A stretch of DNA of 64,000 nucleotides from Chryseobacterium carnipullorum (GCF_900142785.1 NZ_FRCD01000011.1:1-64000); one strand, 5' to 3'; shown: positions 1-9,578, numbered from the stretch's first letter. Notes: generated from the letters alone by a model not told the origin. A program made the numbers and translations.

Positions 1-4
1 TTAT

Positions 5-46
5 AAAAACAAAAACCAAAGCAAAAACAAATTTGCTCTGGTTTAA
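5..46 (-). terminator. Rho-independent terminator after the DUF4286 gene
   Basis: An imperfect 12-bp inverted repeat (14-25 with 32-43, one mismatch) is followed on the minus strand by a T-rich tail. It lies just downstream of the minus-strand gene ending at 95. Confidence 0.5.
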
Positions 47-94
47 TTATTTATTTTTGTCCTTTAATCTGTATCAGATTTTCAGGACTAGTCA

Positions 95-409
95 TTAAAA
101 TCTGGATTTCTTAGGATTCAGGAATGTATTGAAGATCATGACTTCCGTTCCGAATTTTTTCTCAACCCTTTCTGCGATATTCAGCATCTCACTTTTGATG
201 AAATCCTCTCTGAGTTCTTCATTATCAAAAATCAGAAGAAGATTGTAATTCTTACCCTCATCAATATAATCAGTGTGCACGTCAGAAAGAATATATTTAT
301 TGACATCCATCAGGTTTTCAGCCATCTGGATCAGTGTTTCGTCAATATAATTTTCCCATTCTTCAATATTGTTTTTAGTACAATGGAAAGTTATACTCAA
401 TAAGCTCAT
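95..409 (-). CDS. DUF4286 family protein
   Basis: This 104-aa soluble protein resembles the small DUF4286 family that is widespread in Bacteroidota and has no assigned function. It has no signal peptide or membrane segment. It is predicted alpha/beta, with an acidic central part and a C-terminus ending in a basic KKSRF motif. It is divergent from gyrA across a roughly 150-bp spacer, so the two starts share an upstream region. A hairpin with a T tail follows it towards the left edge. The family call rests on overall similarity that I recognise, not on catalytic residues. Confidence 0.8.
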   Translation of the reverse strand: MSLLSITFHCTKNNIEEWENYIDETLIQMAENLMDVNKYILSDVHTDYIDEGKNYNLLLIFDNEELREDFIKSEMLNIAERVEKKFGTEVMIFNTFLNPKKSRF

Positions 410-557
410 ATTTTATGAATTTTTAAGATTTTCTGGATAAATTCTAGCACAAAAATCGGTAAAAATTTCGTAAATTAGCCCGTTAATAAAAATTGGAAAT
501 AAATAATTTTCAGACGCACAGCTAAGGGTCTGACTGTCATTATAATAAAATTTGTTT

Positions 558-3146
558 ATGCAAAAAGAAGGAGAAAGACTGATTCCTATCAACATTGTTG
601 ATGAAATGAAATCGTCTTATATCGATTATTCGATGTCGGTTATCGTTTCAAGAGCGTTGCCGGATGTAAGAGACGGCCTGAAGCCCGTTCATAGAAGAGT
701 ACTTTATGGTATGTATGGATTAGGGGTTTTTTCTAATAGGAAATATTTGAAATCGGCCAGAATTGTTGGGGATGTTTTAGGTAAATACCACCCGCATGGA
801 GACTCTTCTGTTTATGATGCAATGGTAAGAATGGCTCAGCCTTGGAGCTTACGTTATCCTCAGGTAGACGGACAGGGTAACTTCGGTTCAATGGACGGAG
901 ACCCGCCTGCAGCAATGCGTTATACAGAAGCAAGACTGAAAAAAATATCGGATGATATTCTTGCCGATTTAGATAAGGAAACTGTTGATTTTCAAAATAA
1001 CTTTGACGACAGTTTGACGGAACCCACCGTTATGCCTACTAAAATTCCAAATCTTCTGGTCAACGGAACATCTGGGATCGCTGTGGGGATGGCAACCAAT
1101 ATGGCACCTCACAACTTATCAGAATCTGTAGATGCTATTTCGGCGTATATCGATAATAAAGATATTACCATCGATGAATTAATGCAGCATATTACAGCTC
1201 CGGATTTCCCTACAGGAGGGATAATCTATGGCTATGACGGAGTAAGAGATGCTTTCCATACGGGAAGAGGAAGAGTGGTGTTAAGAGCAAAAGTCAATTT
1301 CGAAGAAATTGGAAACAGAAATGCGATTATCGTTACTGAAGTTCCTTTCCAGGTAAATAAGGCTGACATGATTGCCAGAACAGCTGAACTTGTTAAGGAT
1401 GATAAAATTGTAGGTATTCACGAGATCAGAGACGAATCGGACAGAAATGGTCTGCGTGTCGTATATGAACTTAAAAATGATGCGATTCCTAACGTTGTCC
1501 TGAACCTGTTATATAAATATACAGCACTTCAGACTTCTTTCAGTGTTAACAACATTGCTTTGGTAAAAGGAAGACCTGAACAGCTGAATTTAAAAGATAT
1601 CATTCATCATTTTGTAGAGCACAGACACGAAGTTATTGTAAGAAGAACTCATTTTGAGCTTAAGAAAGCAAAAGAAAGAGCACATATCTTAGAAGGTTTC
1701 ATGAAAGTGATCGGAGCTCAGGATTCATTAGACAGGGCAATCTCCATCATCCGTCACAGTGCAAACCCTCAGGGTGCAAAAGAAGGATTGATCGAGGCAT
1801 TTGATCTTTCTGAAATTCAGGCTCAGGCTATCCTTGATTTAAGGTTAGCACGTCTTACAGGAATGGAACTTGACAAGATCCGTGATGAATATGACGCGAT
1901 CATGAAAGAGATCATGAACTTGGAAGATATCTTGGCTAATGAACCTAGAAGATTCGAAATCATCAAAGAAGAACTGGCTGAAATTAAAGAAAAATATGGT
2001 GATGAAAGAAGAACTGCCATTGACTATTCAGGAGGAGAAATGTCTATTGAAGATATTATCCCGAATGAAGCAGTGGTTCTTACGATTTCACACGCAGGAT
2101 ATGTTAAGAGAACTTCCCTTTCTGAATACAAAATTCAGAGCAGAGGTGGAGTAGGAAACAGAGCAGCGACAACAAGGGATGAAGATTTCCTTGAATATAT
2201 CGTATCTGCGACCAACCATCAGTACATGTTGTTCTTCACAGAAAAAGGAAGATGTTATTGGTTAAGAGTATTTGAAATTCCTGAAGGATCTAAGACTTCA
2301 AAAGGAAGAGCAGTACAAAACCTGATCAATATCGAACAGGATGATAAGATCAAAGCGTATATCAGAACCAATAACCTGAAGGATGCTGAGTATGTCAATC
2401 AGATGAGCGTAGTAATGGTAACCAAGAATGGAACCATCAAGAAAACGTCTCTTGAAGCGTATTCAAGACCAAGAGTGAATGGGGTGAACGCTATTGAAAT
2501 CCGAGATAATGACCAGTTGTTAGGAGCTTACTTAACCAACGGAACGTCTCAGATTATGATTGCTACTAAAAATGGTAAATGTATCCGTTTCCCTGAAGAA
2601 AAAGTAAGAGAGGTAGGGAGAGGATCTATTGGGGTACGTGGGATCACGATGGATGAGAATGATGAGGCAATTGGTATGATTGTTGTGAATGATGTGGACA
2701 AAGAAACAGTTCTTGTCGTTTCTGAAAAAGGATACGGAAAAAGAACTGCCGTAGAAGATTACAGAATTACCAACAGAGGAGGAAAAGGAGTTATTACGCT
2801 AAACATTACCGAAAAAACAGGAAATCTGATTGCTATTCAGAATGTGACAGACGAAGACGGATTGATGATCATCAATAAGTCCGGTGTTGCCATCAGAATG
2901 AATATGGATGAAATGAGAGTAATGGGAAGAAATACCCAGGGAGTAAAAATGATCAATCTTAAGAAAAATGACGAAATTGCAGCCATTGCAAAAGTAGAAA
3001 TGGATAAAGATGTGGTAGAGGAAGATTCTGAAGAAAATGAAGAAGGAACGGTGATTGCAACTGATAACCAGGAAGACAATATAACACCTCAGGCTGAACA
3101 GGATACTCAGGCAGAGGAAAATGAGGGTTCTGATTCTGAAGAATAA
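558..3146 (+). CDS. gyrA: DNA gyrase subunit A
   Basis: GyrA is the DNA-breaking and rejoining subunit of gyrase (A2B2), which introduces negative supercoils using ATP. Counting from the ATG at 558 (an upstream in-frame TTG at 552 is less likely), the protein has 862 aa. The active-site tyrosine is Tyr122 in [10 protein letters not shown]. The quinolone-resistance positions match the E. coli numbering and are wild type (Ser83, Asp87 in GDSSVYD). The N-terminal winged-helix/tower part is followed by a six-bladed C-terminal wrapping domain. Its first-blade GyrA box reads QSRGGVG instead of QRRGGKG, and a better match, NRGGKG, sits in a later blade; I recall this as normal for flavobacteria. The tail is a very acidic, Glu/Asp-rich stretch of about 40 residues. 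Confidence 0.98.
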   Translation: MQKEGERLIPINIVDEMKSSYIDYSMSVIVSRALPDVRDGLKPVHRRVLYGMYGLGVFSNRKYLKSARIVGDVLGKYHPHGDSSVYDAMVRMAQPWSLRYPQVDGQGNFGSMDGDPPAAMRYTEARLKKISDDILADLDKETVDFQNNFDDSLTEPTVMPTKIPNLLVNGTSGIAVGMATNMAPHNLSESVDAISAYIDNKDITIDELMQHITAPDFPTGGIIYGYDGVRDAFHTGRGRVVLRAKVNFEEIGNRNAIIVTEVPFQVNKADMIARTAELVKDDKIVGIHEIRDESDRNGLRVVYELKNDAIPNVVLNLLYKYTALQTSFSVNNIALVKGRPEQLNLKDIIHHFVEHRHEVIVRRTHFELKKAKERAHILEGFMKVIGAQDSLDRAISIIRHSANPQGAKEGLIEAFDLSEIQAQAILDLRLARLTGMELDKIRDEYDAIMKEIMNLEDILANEPRRFEIIKEELAEIKEKYGDERRTAIDYSGGEMSIEDIIPNEAVVLTISHAGYVKRTSLSEYKIQSRGGVGNRAATTRDEDFLEYIVSATNHQYMLFFTEKGRCYWLRVFEIPEGSKTSKGRAVQNLINIEQDDKIKAYIRTNNLKDAEYVNQMSVVMVTKNGTIKKTSLEAYSRPRVNGVNAIEIRDNDQLLGAYLTNGTSQIMIATKNGKCIRFPEEKVREVGRGSIGVRGITMDENDEAIGMIVVNDVDKETVLVVSEKGYGKRTAVEDYRITNRGGKGVITLNITEKTGNLIAIQNVTDEDGLMIINKSGVAIRMNMDEMRVMGRNTQGVKMINLKKNDEIAAIAKVEMDKDVVEEDSEENEEGTVIATDNQEDNITPQAEQDTQAEENEGSDSEE

Positions 3147-3174
3147 AATGTACAATTAATATAATATAGTTATT

Positions 3175-4200
3175 ATGAAGAAACTCATTTTAGGTATAGC
3201 AATCGTGGCTTCTGCTTTCGTTTTCGGACAGAAGGGTGATGTGAATGCCAAATTGCAGGAAACGAACAAAGCAGCAATGGATGCGTATAATGCAAAAAAC
3301 TACACTGTTGCCGCCCCTAAGTTTTTAGAAGTTTATAACTTACTGAAAACAAGCGGACAGGATGATAAGATATACATGTATTATGCAGGATTAAGTTATG
3401 CTTTGGCCAATAACACCGAAGAATCCATCAAAATATATACAGATCTTATTAATTCCGGTTTTACAGGTGTTCAGACAAATTATACTGCAAAAGAGAAGAA
3501 AACCGGACAAGTAGTACCTTTGGATAAAGCTACCTGGGAGTTGATGAAGAAGAATGCTGATTATTCAGATTTCAAAACTGAACAGACAGCAAGTGTTGAA
3601 CCGGATCTATATGAAACGTTAACGACATTGCTTCTTAATGCAAAGAAATCTAATGAAGCATTAGTGATCATTGAAAAAGGATTGGCAAAATATCCGAATA
3701 ATGCTAAACTTAAAGAAGCTCAGGCTACCGCTTACTATGATTCTGGAAACACAGAAAAATTCATTGGAGCATTGAAAGAGCAGTTGGCTAAAAATCCTAA
3801 TGATGCTACCAACTGGTATAATCTTGGAGTTATGCAGTCTAAAAACCCTGCTACAGTAGAAGATGCCATTGCTTCATTCAAAAAAGCAATCGAGATTAAA
3901 CCAGATTTCGATAATGCGTATCAAAACCTTGTGTATGCAGTGGTTGGGGATGATTCTAAAATAGTAGCTCAGATTAATGCTTCAAGAAAAGATAAGCCGG
4001 ATGAAGCTACTAAACTGATCGATGCAAGAAGAGAAAGATTTAGTAAAGCACTTCCATATGCTGAAGGTTGGTACAAAGCGGCACCAGAAAATCTTGATGC
4101 GCTTACTGCACTAAAAGAAATCTATATTGTCACAAAAAATATGGATAAAATTAAAGATTTAAAAGCTAAAGAAGCTGAGCTTAAAGCAAAAGCGAAATAG
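3175..4200 (+). CDS. Exported tetratricopeptide repeat protein
   Basis: This 341-aa protein starts with a clear Sec signal peptide (MKKLILGIAIVASAFVFG, cleavage before Gln-Lys). The mature part is helical with TPR-like units: one near residues 30-70, and a better-formed array around 140-240 that includes the typical NWYNLGV and AIASFKKAIEIKPDFDNAYQNL patterns split over adjacent repeats. A Lys/Ala-rich coiled stretch ends the protein. It is probably a periplasmic scaffold; no enzyme motif is present. It begins 28 bp after gyrA and may be co-transcribed with it; a strong terminator follows. Confidence 0.85.
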   Translation: MKKLILGIAIVASAFVFGQKGDVNAKLQETNKAAMDAYNAKNYTVAAPKFLEVYNLLKTSGQDDKIYMYYAGLSYALANNTEESIKIYTDLINSGFTGVQTNYTAKEKKTGQVVPLDKATWELMKKNADYSDFKTEQTASVEPDLYETLTTLLLNAKKSNEALVIIEKGLAKYPNNAKLKEAQATAYYDSGNTEKFIGALKEQLAKNPNDATNWYNLGVMQSKNPATVEDAIASFKKAIEIKPDFDNAYQNLVYAVVGDDSKIVAQINASRKDKPDEATKLIDARRERFSKALPYAEGWYKAAPENLDALTALKEIYIVTKNMDKIKDLKAKEAELKAKAK

Positions 4201-4225
4201 TATTTCTTTAATTGAATAATAAATG

Positions 4226-4260
4226 AAAACCGGAGCAGAAATGTTCCGGTTTTTTGTTTT
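4226..4260 (+). terminator. Terminator after the TPR gene
   Basis: A perfect 9-bp stem (AAAACCGGA at 4226-4234 with TCCGGTTTT at 4245-4253) is followed by a long T run. It closes the gyrA-TPR unit. Confidence 0.85.
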
Positions 4261-4335
4261 TTTAATCGAAAATACAATACGCTCCTCTACAGCGATTATA
4301 GTTAAATTTCACTGTAAAAATTCTAAGCAATTCCG

Positions 4336-4343
4336 TATCTTTG
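4336..4343 (+). promoter_or_regulatory. Candidate -7 box for menB
   Basis: TATCTTTG fits the Bacteroidota -7 consensus TAnnTTTG and lies 18 bp before the menB ATG. No clear TTG is seen at -33. Confidence 0.45.
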
Positions 4344-4361
4344 AGAAAAATTTTTTACAAG

Positions 4362-5198
4362 ATGATAGAGTGGAAAACCGTCAAAGAATACGAAGATATT
4401 ACCTATAAAAAATGTAATGGTGTAGCAAGAATTGCTTTCAACAGACCTGAGCTTAGAAATGCTTTTCGTCCAAAAACAACTTCCGAATTATACGATGCTT
4501 TTTATGACGCCTCTGAAGACTCTTCAATAGGGGTTGTTTTGCTTACCGGAGAAGGGCCAAGTCCCAAGGACGGAGGTTGGGCTTTTTGCAGCGGAGGAGA
4601 TCAGAAAGCGAGAGGACATCAGGGATATGTGGGAGAAGATGGAAGACATCGTTTAAATATTCTGGAAGTTCAGCGTTTAATCCGTTTCATGCCAAAAGTT
4701 GTTATCGCGGTGGTTCCGGGATGGGCTGTTGGTGGCGGACATTCACTTCATGTAGTTTGCGATCTTACGTTAGCAAGTAAGGAACACGCCATTTTCAAGC
4801 AGACTGATGCAGATGTTACAAGTTTTGACGGGGGGTACGGTTCTGCTTACCTTGCTAAAATGGTAGGGCAGAAAAAAGCCCGTGAAATATTCTTTTTAGG
4901 TAGAAATTATTCTGCTCAGGAAGCGATGGACATGGGAATGGTCAATGCGGTGATTCCACATGCAGAATTAGAAGATACAGCGTATGAATGGGCTCAGGAA
5001 ATTTTAGCCAAATCTCCATTATCTATCAGAATGCTGAAATTTGCCATGAATCTTACCGACGATGGAATGGTAGGGCAGCAGGTATTTGCAGGAGAGGCAA
5101 CCCGTTTGGCTTACATGACAGAAGAAGCGCAGGAAGGAAGAAATGCATTCCTTGAAAAAAGAAAACCGGACTTCGGAGAAAATCAGTGGATCTCTTAA
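4362..5198 (+). CDS. menB: 1,4-dihydroxy-2-naphthoyl-CoA synthase
   Basis: MenB closes the second ring of the menaquinone head group by intramolecular Claisen condensation of o-succinylbenzoyl-CoA. The protein is 278 aa from the ATG at 4362 (MIEWKTV); a TTG seven codons upstream adds an unlikely leader. It is a crotonase-fold protein close to the usual 285 aa. Family signatures include the oxyanion-hole part (AFCSGGDQKARG), GWAVGGGHSLHVVCDL and the MenB-specific TDADVTSFDGGYGSAYLAK. menA follows after 87 bp, so the last soluble step and the prenylation step are adjacent. Confidence 0.96.
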   Translation: MIEWKTVKEYEDITYKKCNGVARIAFNRPELRNAFRPKTTSELYDAFYDASEDSSIGVVLLTGEGPSPKDGGWAFCSGGDQKARGHQGYVGEDGRHRLNILEVQRLIRFMPKVVIAVVPGWAVGGGHSLHVVCDLTLASKEHAIFKQTDADVTSFDGGYGSAYLAKMVGQKKAREIFFLGRNYSAQEAMDMGMVNAVIPHAELEDTAYEWAQEILAKSPLSIRMLKFAMNLTDDGMVGQQVFAGEATRLAYMTEEAQEGRNAFLEKRKPDFGENQWIS

Positions 5199-5285
5199 GA
5201 CTGTATTAAAATACAAAGTAAAATGTATTAATAATATGCATTACACTTTTACATTGTACATCGTACATTTTACATTATACAAATT

Positions 5286-6215
5286 ATGACTGATTGGATA
5301 AAGGCCGCAAGGCTAAGAACTTTACCGCTTTCATTAAGCGGAATTATTATGGGGGCTTTCATCGCAAAATGGAGGCTTTACCGCGAGGGTGGAACGTGGG
5401 ACTGGAGAATTTTTGCTCTGGCACTTTTAGTGACGCTTTTATATCAGATTTTATCAAACTATGCCAATGACTACGGAGACGGTGTCAAAGGAACCGACGC
5501 CAAAAGAATCAATGAAGCAGAGTCAAGGGCAGTAGCTTCAGGAAAGATTACAGCTAAGCAGATGAAAAATGCAGTCATTCTTTTCTCTGTACTGTCATTT
5601 ATAGCTACCGTTGGACTTCTATATGTGGCATTTTTTCCTGATTTTATGAAAGAATTTTATACTTTCATCGGATTGGGTATTGCCTGTATTTTAGCAGCAA
5701 TAGGATATACCGTAGGAAAAAAGCCTTACGGATACATGGGATTGGGAGATCTTTTTGTGTTTGTATTTTTCGGACTGGTTTCCGTGTGCGGGAGCTATTT
5801 TCTGTTTACAAAAACTTTCAGCTGGGATATGCTACTTCCCGGAACAGCTATCGGAATGATGAGTATGGCAGTTTTAAACCTTAACAATATGAGGGATATT
5901 GAAAGTGACAGATTATCCGGAAAAAAAAGTTTAGCCCTGAGAATAGGCTTTAAAAATGCCATGATCTACGAAATGATTTTACTGCAGCTTCCGTTGATCT
6001 TCATCCTTATGTTTTTAGGAATGAACGGTTTCATACAGGCTCAGAATTATTACGTTTTTATTGTGATGATCCTTCTTTTACCACTAATGAAGTTGAGAAG
6101 AAAAATAATGACGGTGAAAGAACCTAAGGAATTAGATCAGTACTTGAAACAAGTGGGTATCATGACCTTTGTAATGGCAGTTCTTACAGCGTTTGGACTT
6201 AATTTTTTTAACTAA
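5286..6215 (+). CDS. menA: 1,4-dihydroxy-2-naphthoate polyprenyltransferase
   Basis: MenA is an integral membrane UbiA-family enzyme that attaches the polyprenyl chain to DHNA, giving demethylmenaquinone. It has 309 aa and about eight or nine hydrophobic helices. The first Asp-rich prenyl-diphosphate motif is NYANDYGDGVKGTD near residues 59-72. The second Asp motif is in NNMRDIESDRLSGKKSLALR near residue 200. The 87-bp spacer after menB carries three short near-copies of a TTACATTGTACAT-like word, a low-complexity spacer rather than a recognisable promoter. An SRPBCC gene starts 11 bp after the stop. Confidence 0.95.
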   Translation: MTDWIKAARLRTLPLSLSGIIMGAFIAKWRLYREGGTWDWRIFALALLVTLLYQILSNYANDYGDGVKGTDAKRINEAESRAVASGKITAKQMKNAVILFSVLSFIATVGLLYVAFFPDFMKEFYTFIGLGIACILAAIGYTVGKKPYGYMGLGDLFVFVFFGLVSVCGSYFLFTKTFSWDMLLPGTAIGMMSMAVLNLNNMRDIESDRLSGKKSLALRIGFKNAMIYEMILLQLPLIFILMFLGMNGFIQAQNYYVFIVMILLLPLMKLRRKIMTVKEPKELDQYLKQVGIMTFVMAVLTAFGLNFFN

Positions 6216-6226
6216 ATAATATCCTG

Positions 6227-6673
6227 ATGAGTGCAAATGTCTACGTTGAAGCTCAGATGCTTATCAGAAAACCAGTGGAAGAGGTTTTTGAAGCATTCAT
6301 CAATCCTGAAATAACCACTCAGTTCTGGTTTACAAAATCTACCGGAAAACTGGAAGAAAATAAAACAGTAACCTGGGAATGGGAAATGTATGGTGCAAAA
6401 TCCAAGGTAAATGTTTTAAAGATTATTCCCAATCAGTTGATCAAAACAGAGTGGGGAGATCCTGCTGTAAACGTAGACTATGAATTCAAAAAAATGGAGC
6501 AAGGCACTCTCGTTGTTATTAAAAGCTATGGTTTTGCCCAGACAGGCCAGGACCTTCTCAAAGTGATGAATGACAATACAGGTGGGTTTACAACAGTTCT
6601 CGACGGTTGTAAGGCGTATCTGGAATATGGAATCAGATTGAATCTGATCGGGGATAAATTTCCACAGAAATAA
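6227..6673 (+). CDS. SRPBCC domain protein (AHSA1-like)
   Basis: This 148-aa protein shows the START/SRPBCC fold signature of the AHSA1/CalC group: an opening beta strand and helix (RKPVEEVFEAFINPEITTQFWFTKSTG), WEWEMYG and a long C-terminal helix with GGFTTVLDGCKAYLEYG. Such proteins bind hydrophobic ligands or act as co-chaperones; the ligand here is unknown. It sits in a tight run of small genes after menA (gaps of 11 and 7 bp), suggesting co-transcription. No signal peptide is present. Confidence 0.85.
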   Translation: MSANVYVEAQMLIRKPVEEVFEAFINPEITTQFWFTKSTGKLEENKTVTWEWEMYGAKSKVNVLKIIPNQLIKTEWGDPAVNVDYEFKKMEQGTLVVIKSYGFAQTGQDLLKVMNDNTGGFTTVLDGCKAYLEYGIRLNLIGDKFPQK

Positions 6674-6680
6674 ACGATAA

Positions 6681-6971
6681 ATGAAAAATGTAGTATATAA
6701 GGCAACTTCTTGTTTATCTGTTATTCTTACTTTAATTCTCATGTACGATTTGATCAGAGAATTACGCGAAGGGATGTCGGTTTCTGATATCAATTTTCTT
6801 CCGTTTTTAACCTCTTTAATAGTCGTTGCCAATGGAGTGCTGGCTTTTTTGCTATTGATAGGAAAAATTAAGCCTCAAAAACATTTATTAATTCTTCAGA
6901 TCTTTGTCATAATACCTACGTGCTTACTGTTGTATCAGATTTTATTCAACTCAACAGTTTCATGTACTTAA
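6681..6971 (+). CDS. Small membrane protein, function unknown
   Basis: This 96-aa protein has three likely transmembrane helices (about residues 9-26, 40-60 and 68-88) and short charged loops (RELREGMS, KIKPQKH). I do not recognise the family. It starts 7 bp after the SRPBCC gene and ends 18 bp before a metallo-hydrolase, so it is probably one cistron of the menA-downstream operon. Confidence 0.6.
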   Translation: MKNVVYKATSCLSVILTLILMYDLIRELREGMSVSDINFLPFLTSLIVVANGVLAFLLLIGKIKPQKHLLILQIFVIIPTCLLLYQILFNSTVSCT

Positions 6972-6989
6972 TAAAAAAATCAATTAAAA

Positions 6990-7676
6990 ATGAAAATACA
7001 ATTTTTAGGACAAAACTGTTTTTTGTTTACATACAAAAACAAAACAATTTTAAGTGATCCTTTTTACAATTACAAAAAAGCGGAATCAGGCTTTGATATA
7101 GCCGCTCAGAAGATCGACTATATCTTGTTGACTCACGCGCATGGCGATCATATCGCTGATGTGGAAGAAGTATTACAGTTTCACCCGGAAGCTACCATTA
7201 TTGCAGTTCCGGAAATCTGTGCGTACTTTAAAACAGCAAAGAACAAAGATGATGTGAACTTAGGAGGATCGGCAAAAATCGACGATCTTAAAATTTCCAT
7301 GGTACCGGCTCATCATACGAGTTCATTCCCTGATGGGAGCTACGGAGGTGTTCCTGTAGGATATATTTTCAGACTTCCTGAAGGGAAGAACATCTATATG
7401 GCCGGAGATACCGGAGTAATGGCGGATATGGAGCTGTTTCCAAGGCTTTTCGGGAATATTGACCTGTCTATCCTTCCTGTTGGAAGCCACTATACCATGT
7501 GCCCTAGAAAAGCCGCTTTTGCAGCAGCAGAATTATTGAAGACCCCGAAAGTGATCGGATGTCATTTTGATACTTTCCCTGCTATTGAGATTAATCATGA
7601 AAGTGCATTGAAGCATTTTGCTGATAAAAATGTAGAACTTGTTCTGCCTAAACTGGGAGAGGAGTTTGAATTTTAA
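6990..7676 (+). CDS. Metal-dependent hydrolase, metallo-beta-lactamase fold (UPF0173-like)
   Basis: This 228-aa soluble protein carries the metallo-beta-lactamase motif THAHGDH (His49, His51, Asp53, His54), a further His pair in PAHHTSSF, the bridging Asp in MAGDTGVM and a final His in GCHFDTFP. The set is sufficient for a dinuclear metal site. It resembles the UPF0173/UlaG-like group of predicted hydrolases whose substrates are mostly unknown. It is the last gene of the menA-led run; the convergent SRP RNA gene follows. Confidence 0.88.
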   Translation: MKIQFLGQNCFLFTYKNKTILSDPFYNYKKAESGFDIAAQKIDYILLTHAHGDHIADVEEVLQFHPEATIIAVPEICAYFKTAKNKDDVNLGGSAKIDDLKISMVPAHHTSSFPDGSYGGVPVGYIFRLPEGKNIYMAGDTGVMADMELFPRLFGNIDLSILPVGSHYTMCPRKAAFAAAELLKTPKVIGCHFDTFPAIEINHESALKHFADKNVELVLPKLGEEFEF

Positions 7677-7785
7677 ATAAAGAATGAAGGGTAATTTGAA
7701 AATGAAAATGAGTATGTTGAAAAGTATAGAAACAAAAAAAGATAATCTTCCAATTACCTTACTTCAACTTAAAATAAAAAAAAAT

Positions 7786-7878
7786 GGCAAGCTACCTAAA
7801 TCACACCGCTACGACCAATTACCTTTGCTGCGTTCCCACCCTGGAGGATTCTCAGGAGCTGGTTGTTTAGGACTTGCC
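7786..7878 (-). ncRNA. ffs: Signal recognition particle RNA (small bacterial type)
   Basis: Read on the minus strand, this segment contains the conserved SRP domain IV loop (CCAGGGTGGGAACGCAGC followed by AAAGG). The 5' end GGCAAG pairs with the 3' end CTTGCC (7873-7878 with 7786-7791), and the inner CCTAAA pairs with TTTAGG. This gives a closed hairpin of about 93 nt that ends directly in a T run. The RNA binds Ffh and targets nascent membrane proteins to FtsY and the translocon. Upstream lies a textbook promoter (see 7883-7911). A plus-strand 82-codon reading frame over the same bases is an artefact. Confidence 0.93.
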
Positions 7879-7882
7879 GTTG

Positions 7883-7911
7883 CAAAGGTAGGAATAATTT
7901 ATAAACTTCAA
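7883..7911 (-). promoter_or_regulatory. Promoter of the SRP RNA gene
   Basis: On the minus strand, TTG (7911-7909), an 18-nt spacer and TACCTTTG (7890-7883) match the Bacteroidota -33/-7 consensus. The box lies about 5 nt before the paired 5' end of the RNA, which puts transcription start at about 7878-7875. Confidence 0.8.
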
Positions 7912-8009
7912 AATATTATTAAAGAAAATTAGTCGAAAAAATGCAGTATTTAAGCTAAATAGCTGGAATTTAGAGCAATAATTTTTCAACTTTTTTTAAA
8001 AAATCTAAC

Positions 8010-8609
8010 ATGACGAAAAGTCCATCAACATTAGGAATTATACTTTTTATCGCTACAATGATCATTTTTTTTGTAGCCTATTACTTTTTCTCGGGAATCA
8101 GTTATTTTGATACTTCGCTGAAAATCAATGCTTTTATTCTCCCGATTGTCTATGCGGGAGGCGCTTTCTGGTCCGTGAAAACTTTCTGGAACAAAAATAG
8201 AGTGGTGCGTTTTAAAGATGCGTTTTCGAGAGCGTTTGTTCCGATGTTTATCGGAGGAATTCTTTCCATCTTCAGCATCTATGCTTTCCTGAACTTTGTA
8301 GATCCGGAGGCAAAAAAACTACTGAACTACCAGTATGTGCAGAGACAAAAAACCGAATTAGATTCTGAGTATCAGTCTGCAAGAAAGATCATGAAACATC
8401 AGAAAGATATCGACGAATTAGACCAAAAATACAAAGAAAGGCTTCCAAGCTTTTCTCCGGAAGCCATTAAAGGAAAAGATATGCTTACAGCAAGTCATTT
8501 TTCAGGATATTTTGCGGCAATCCTTATATTTTACGTAGTTTTGTCAGTGTTTTTTGGAGCGTTTTTCAGAACGAGATCAGTTTACCAGGAAACAGAAAAT
8601 CAAGAATAA
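8010..8609 (+). CDS. DUF4199 domain membrane protein
   Basis: This 199-aa protein fits the Bacteroidota DUF4199 family: two N-terminal transmembrane helices, a third near residues 80-98, a charged cytoplasmic or periplasmic coiled region (about residues 105-150, rich in Lys, Glu and Gln) and a C-terminal helix (YFAAILIFYVVLSVFFGAFF). Function unknown. It stands directly before a GT2 glycosyltransferase (16-bp gap), a pairing I recognise from other flavobacteria, so a role in envelope glycoconjugate handling is possible but inferred. Confidence 0.8.
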   Translation: MTKSPSTLGIILFIATMIIFFVAYYFFSGISYFDTSLKINAFILPIVYAGGAFWSVKTFWNKNRVVRFKDAFSRAFVPMFIGGILSIFSIYAFLNFVDPEAKKLLNYQYVQRQKTELDSEYQSARKIMKHQKDIDELDQKYKERLPSFSPEAIKGKDMLTASHFSGYFAAILIFYVVLSVFFGAFFRTRSVYQETENQE

Positions 8610-8625
8610 TTTTTATTAAAATTAA

Positions 8626-9576
8626 ATGAATTTATCTATAGTTATTCCGTTATTAAACGAAGAGGACTCTTTGGAAGAGCTTTTTTCAAGGATTGATAAT
8701 GTGTGTTATTCAAACAGATTGTCCTATGAAATCTGGTTTGTAGATGACGGAAGTACAGATCTGTCGTGGAGTATTATTGAAAATATGAAGGTTCAGCACC
8801 CTCAGATCCACGCCATAAAATTTTCCAGAAATTATGGAAAATCGCAAGCCCTTCATGCTGCTTTTGAAAGAGCAAACGGAGATGTGGTTATTACCATGGA
8901 TGCTGATTTACAGGATTTTCCGGAAGAAATTCCTGAGCTTTATAAGATGGTTATTGAAGATAACTATGATATTGTTTCAGGCTGGAAAAAGAAACGTTTT
9001 GACAACGTAATGACCAAAAATGTTCCGTCAAAACTATTCAATGCAGCAGCAAGAAAAGTATCAGGAGTGTATCTTCATGATTTCAACTGCGGTTTGAAAG
9101 CCTATAAAAAACAGGTGATAAAATCAATTGATGTGTATGGAGATATGCACCGATATATTCCTGTACTGGCTGCCAATGCGGGATTCAGAAGAATTACTGA
9201 AAAAGAAGTACAGCATCAGGCAAGGCCTTACGGAACTTCAAAATTCGGAACCGAAAGATTTATCAGAGGATTTCTGGATCTTGTAACGCTTTGGTTTGTA
9301 AGCCGGTTCGGAGGAAGGCCAATGCATTTCTTCGGTGCCGTAGGAACGGTTATGTTTATCGTTGGTTTTCTTTCTGCACTTGGGTTAGGAGTTTCAAAAC
9401 TAATTGATGTCGCAAGAGGAATTTATGGACATCTGATCACCAATAATCCTTGGTTTTTTATTGCTCTCACGATGATGATCATGGGAACACTGCTCTTTAT
9501 AGCAGGATTCTTAGGTGAAATGATCATCAGGACCAATAGAGAACATAAGAATTATAATATCGATGAAGTAATATAA
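8626..9576 (+). CDS. GT2 glycosyltransferase, polyprenyl-phosphate type (DPM1/GtrB-like)
   Basis: This 316-aa enzyme has the GT-A nucleotide-sugar fold at its N-terminus: IVIPLLNEEDSLEEL, FVDDGSTD, the metal-binding MDADLQDFPEE, and the acceptor-side motif HDFNCGLKAYKK. Two C-terminal transmembrane helices (about residues 232-257 and 275-300) mark the class that loads a sugar from a nucleotide donor onto a polyprenyl phosphate at the inner membrane. The sugar cannot be read from sequence. It lies between a DUF4199 gene and a small membrane protein, with gaps of 16 and 2 bp. Confidence 0.9.
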   Translation: MNLSIVIPLLNEEDSLEELFSRIDNVCYSNRLSYEIWFVDDGSTDLSWSIIENMKVQHPQIHAIKFSRNYGKSQALHAAFERANGDVVITMDADLQDFPEEIPELYKMVIEDNYDIVSGWKKKRFDNVMTKNVPSKLFNAAARKVSGVYLHDFNCGLKAYKKQVIKSIDVYGDMHRYIPVLAANAGFRRITEKEVQHQARPYGTSKFGTERFIRGFLDLVTLWFVSRFGGRPMHFFGAVGTVMFIVGFLSALGLGVSKLIDVARGIYGHLITNNPWFFIALTMMIMGTLLFIAGFLGEMIIRTNREHKNYNIDEVI

Positions 9577-9578
9577 TC

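Noticed and set aside
2041..2160. GyrA actually being ParC because the first-blade GyrA box is QSRGGVG
   Set aside because: QRDR numbering, length, complete C-terminal wrapping domain and the later NRGGKG fit flavobacterial GyrA.
2799..3155. 118-codon minus-strand frame opposite the gyrA 3' end
   Set aside because: A mirror of the acidic gyrA tail and C-terminal domain; repetitive Phe/Ser/Ile content and no homologue pattern.
7684..7932. 82-codon plus-strand reading frame
   Set aside because: It lies over the SRP RNA gene on the other strand; low-complexity Lys-rich start and no protein-like pattern.
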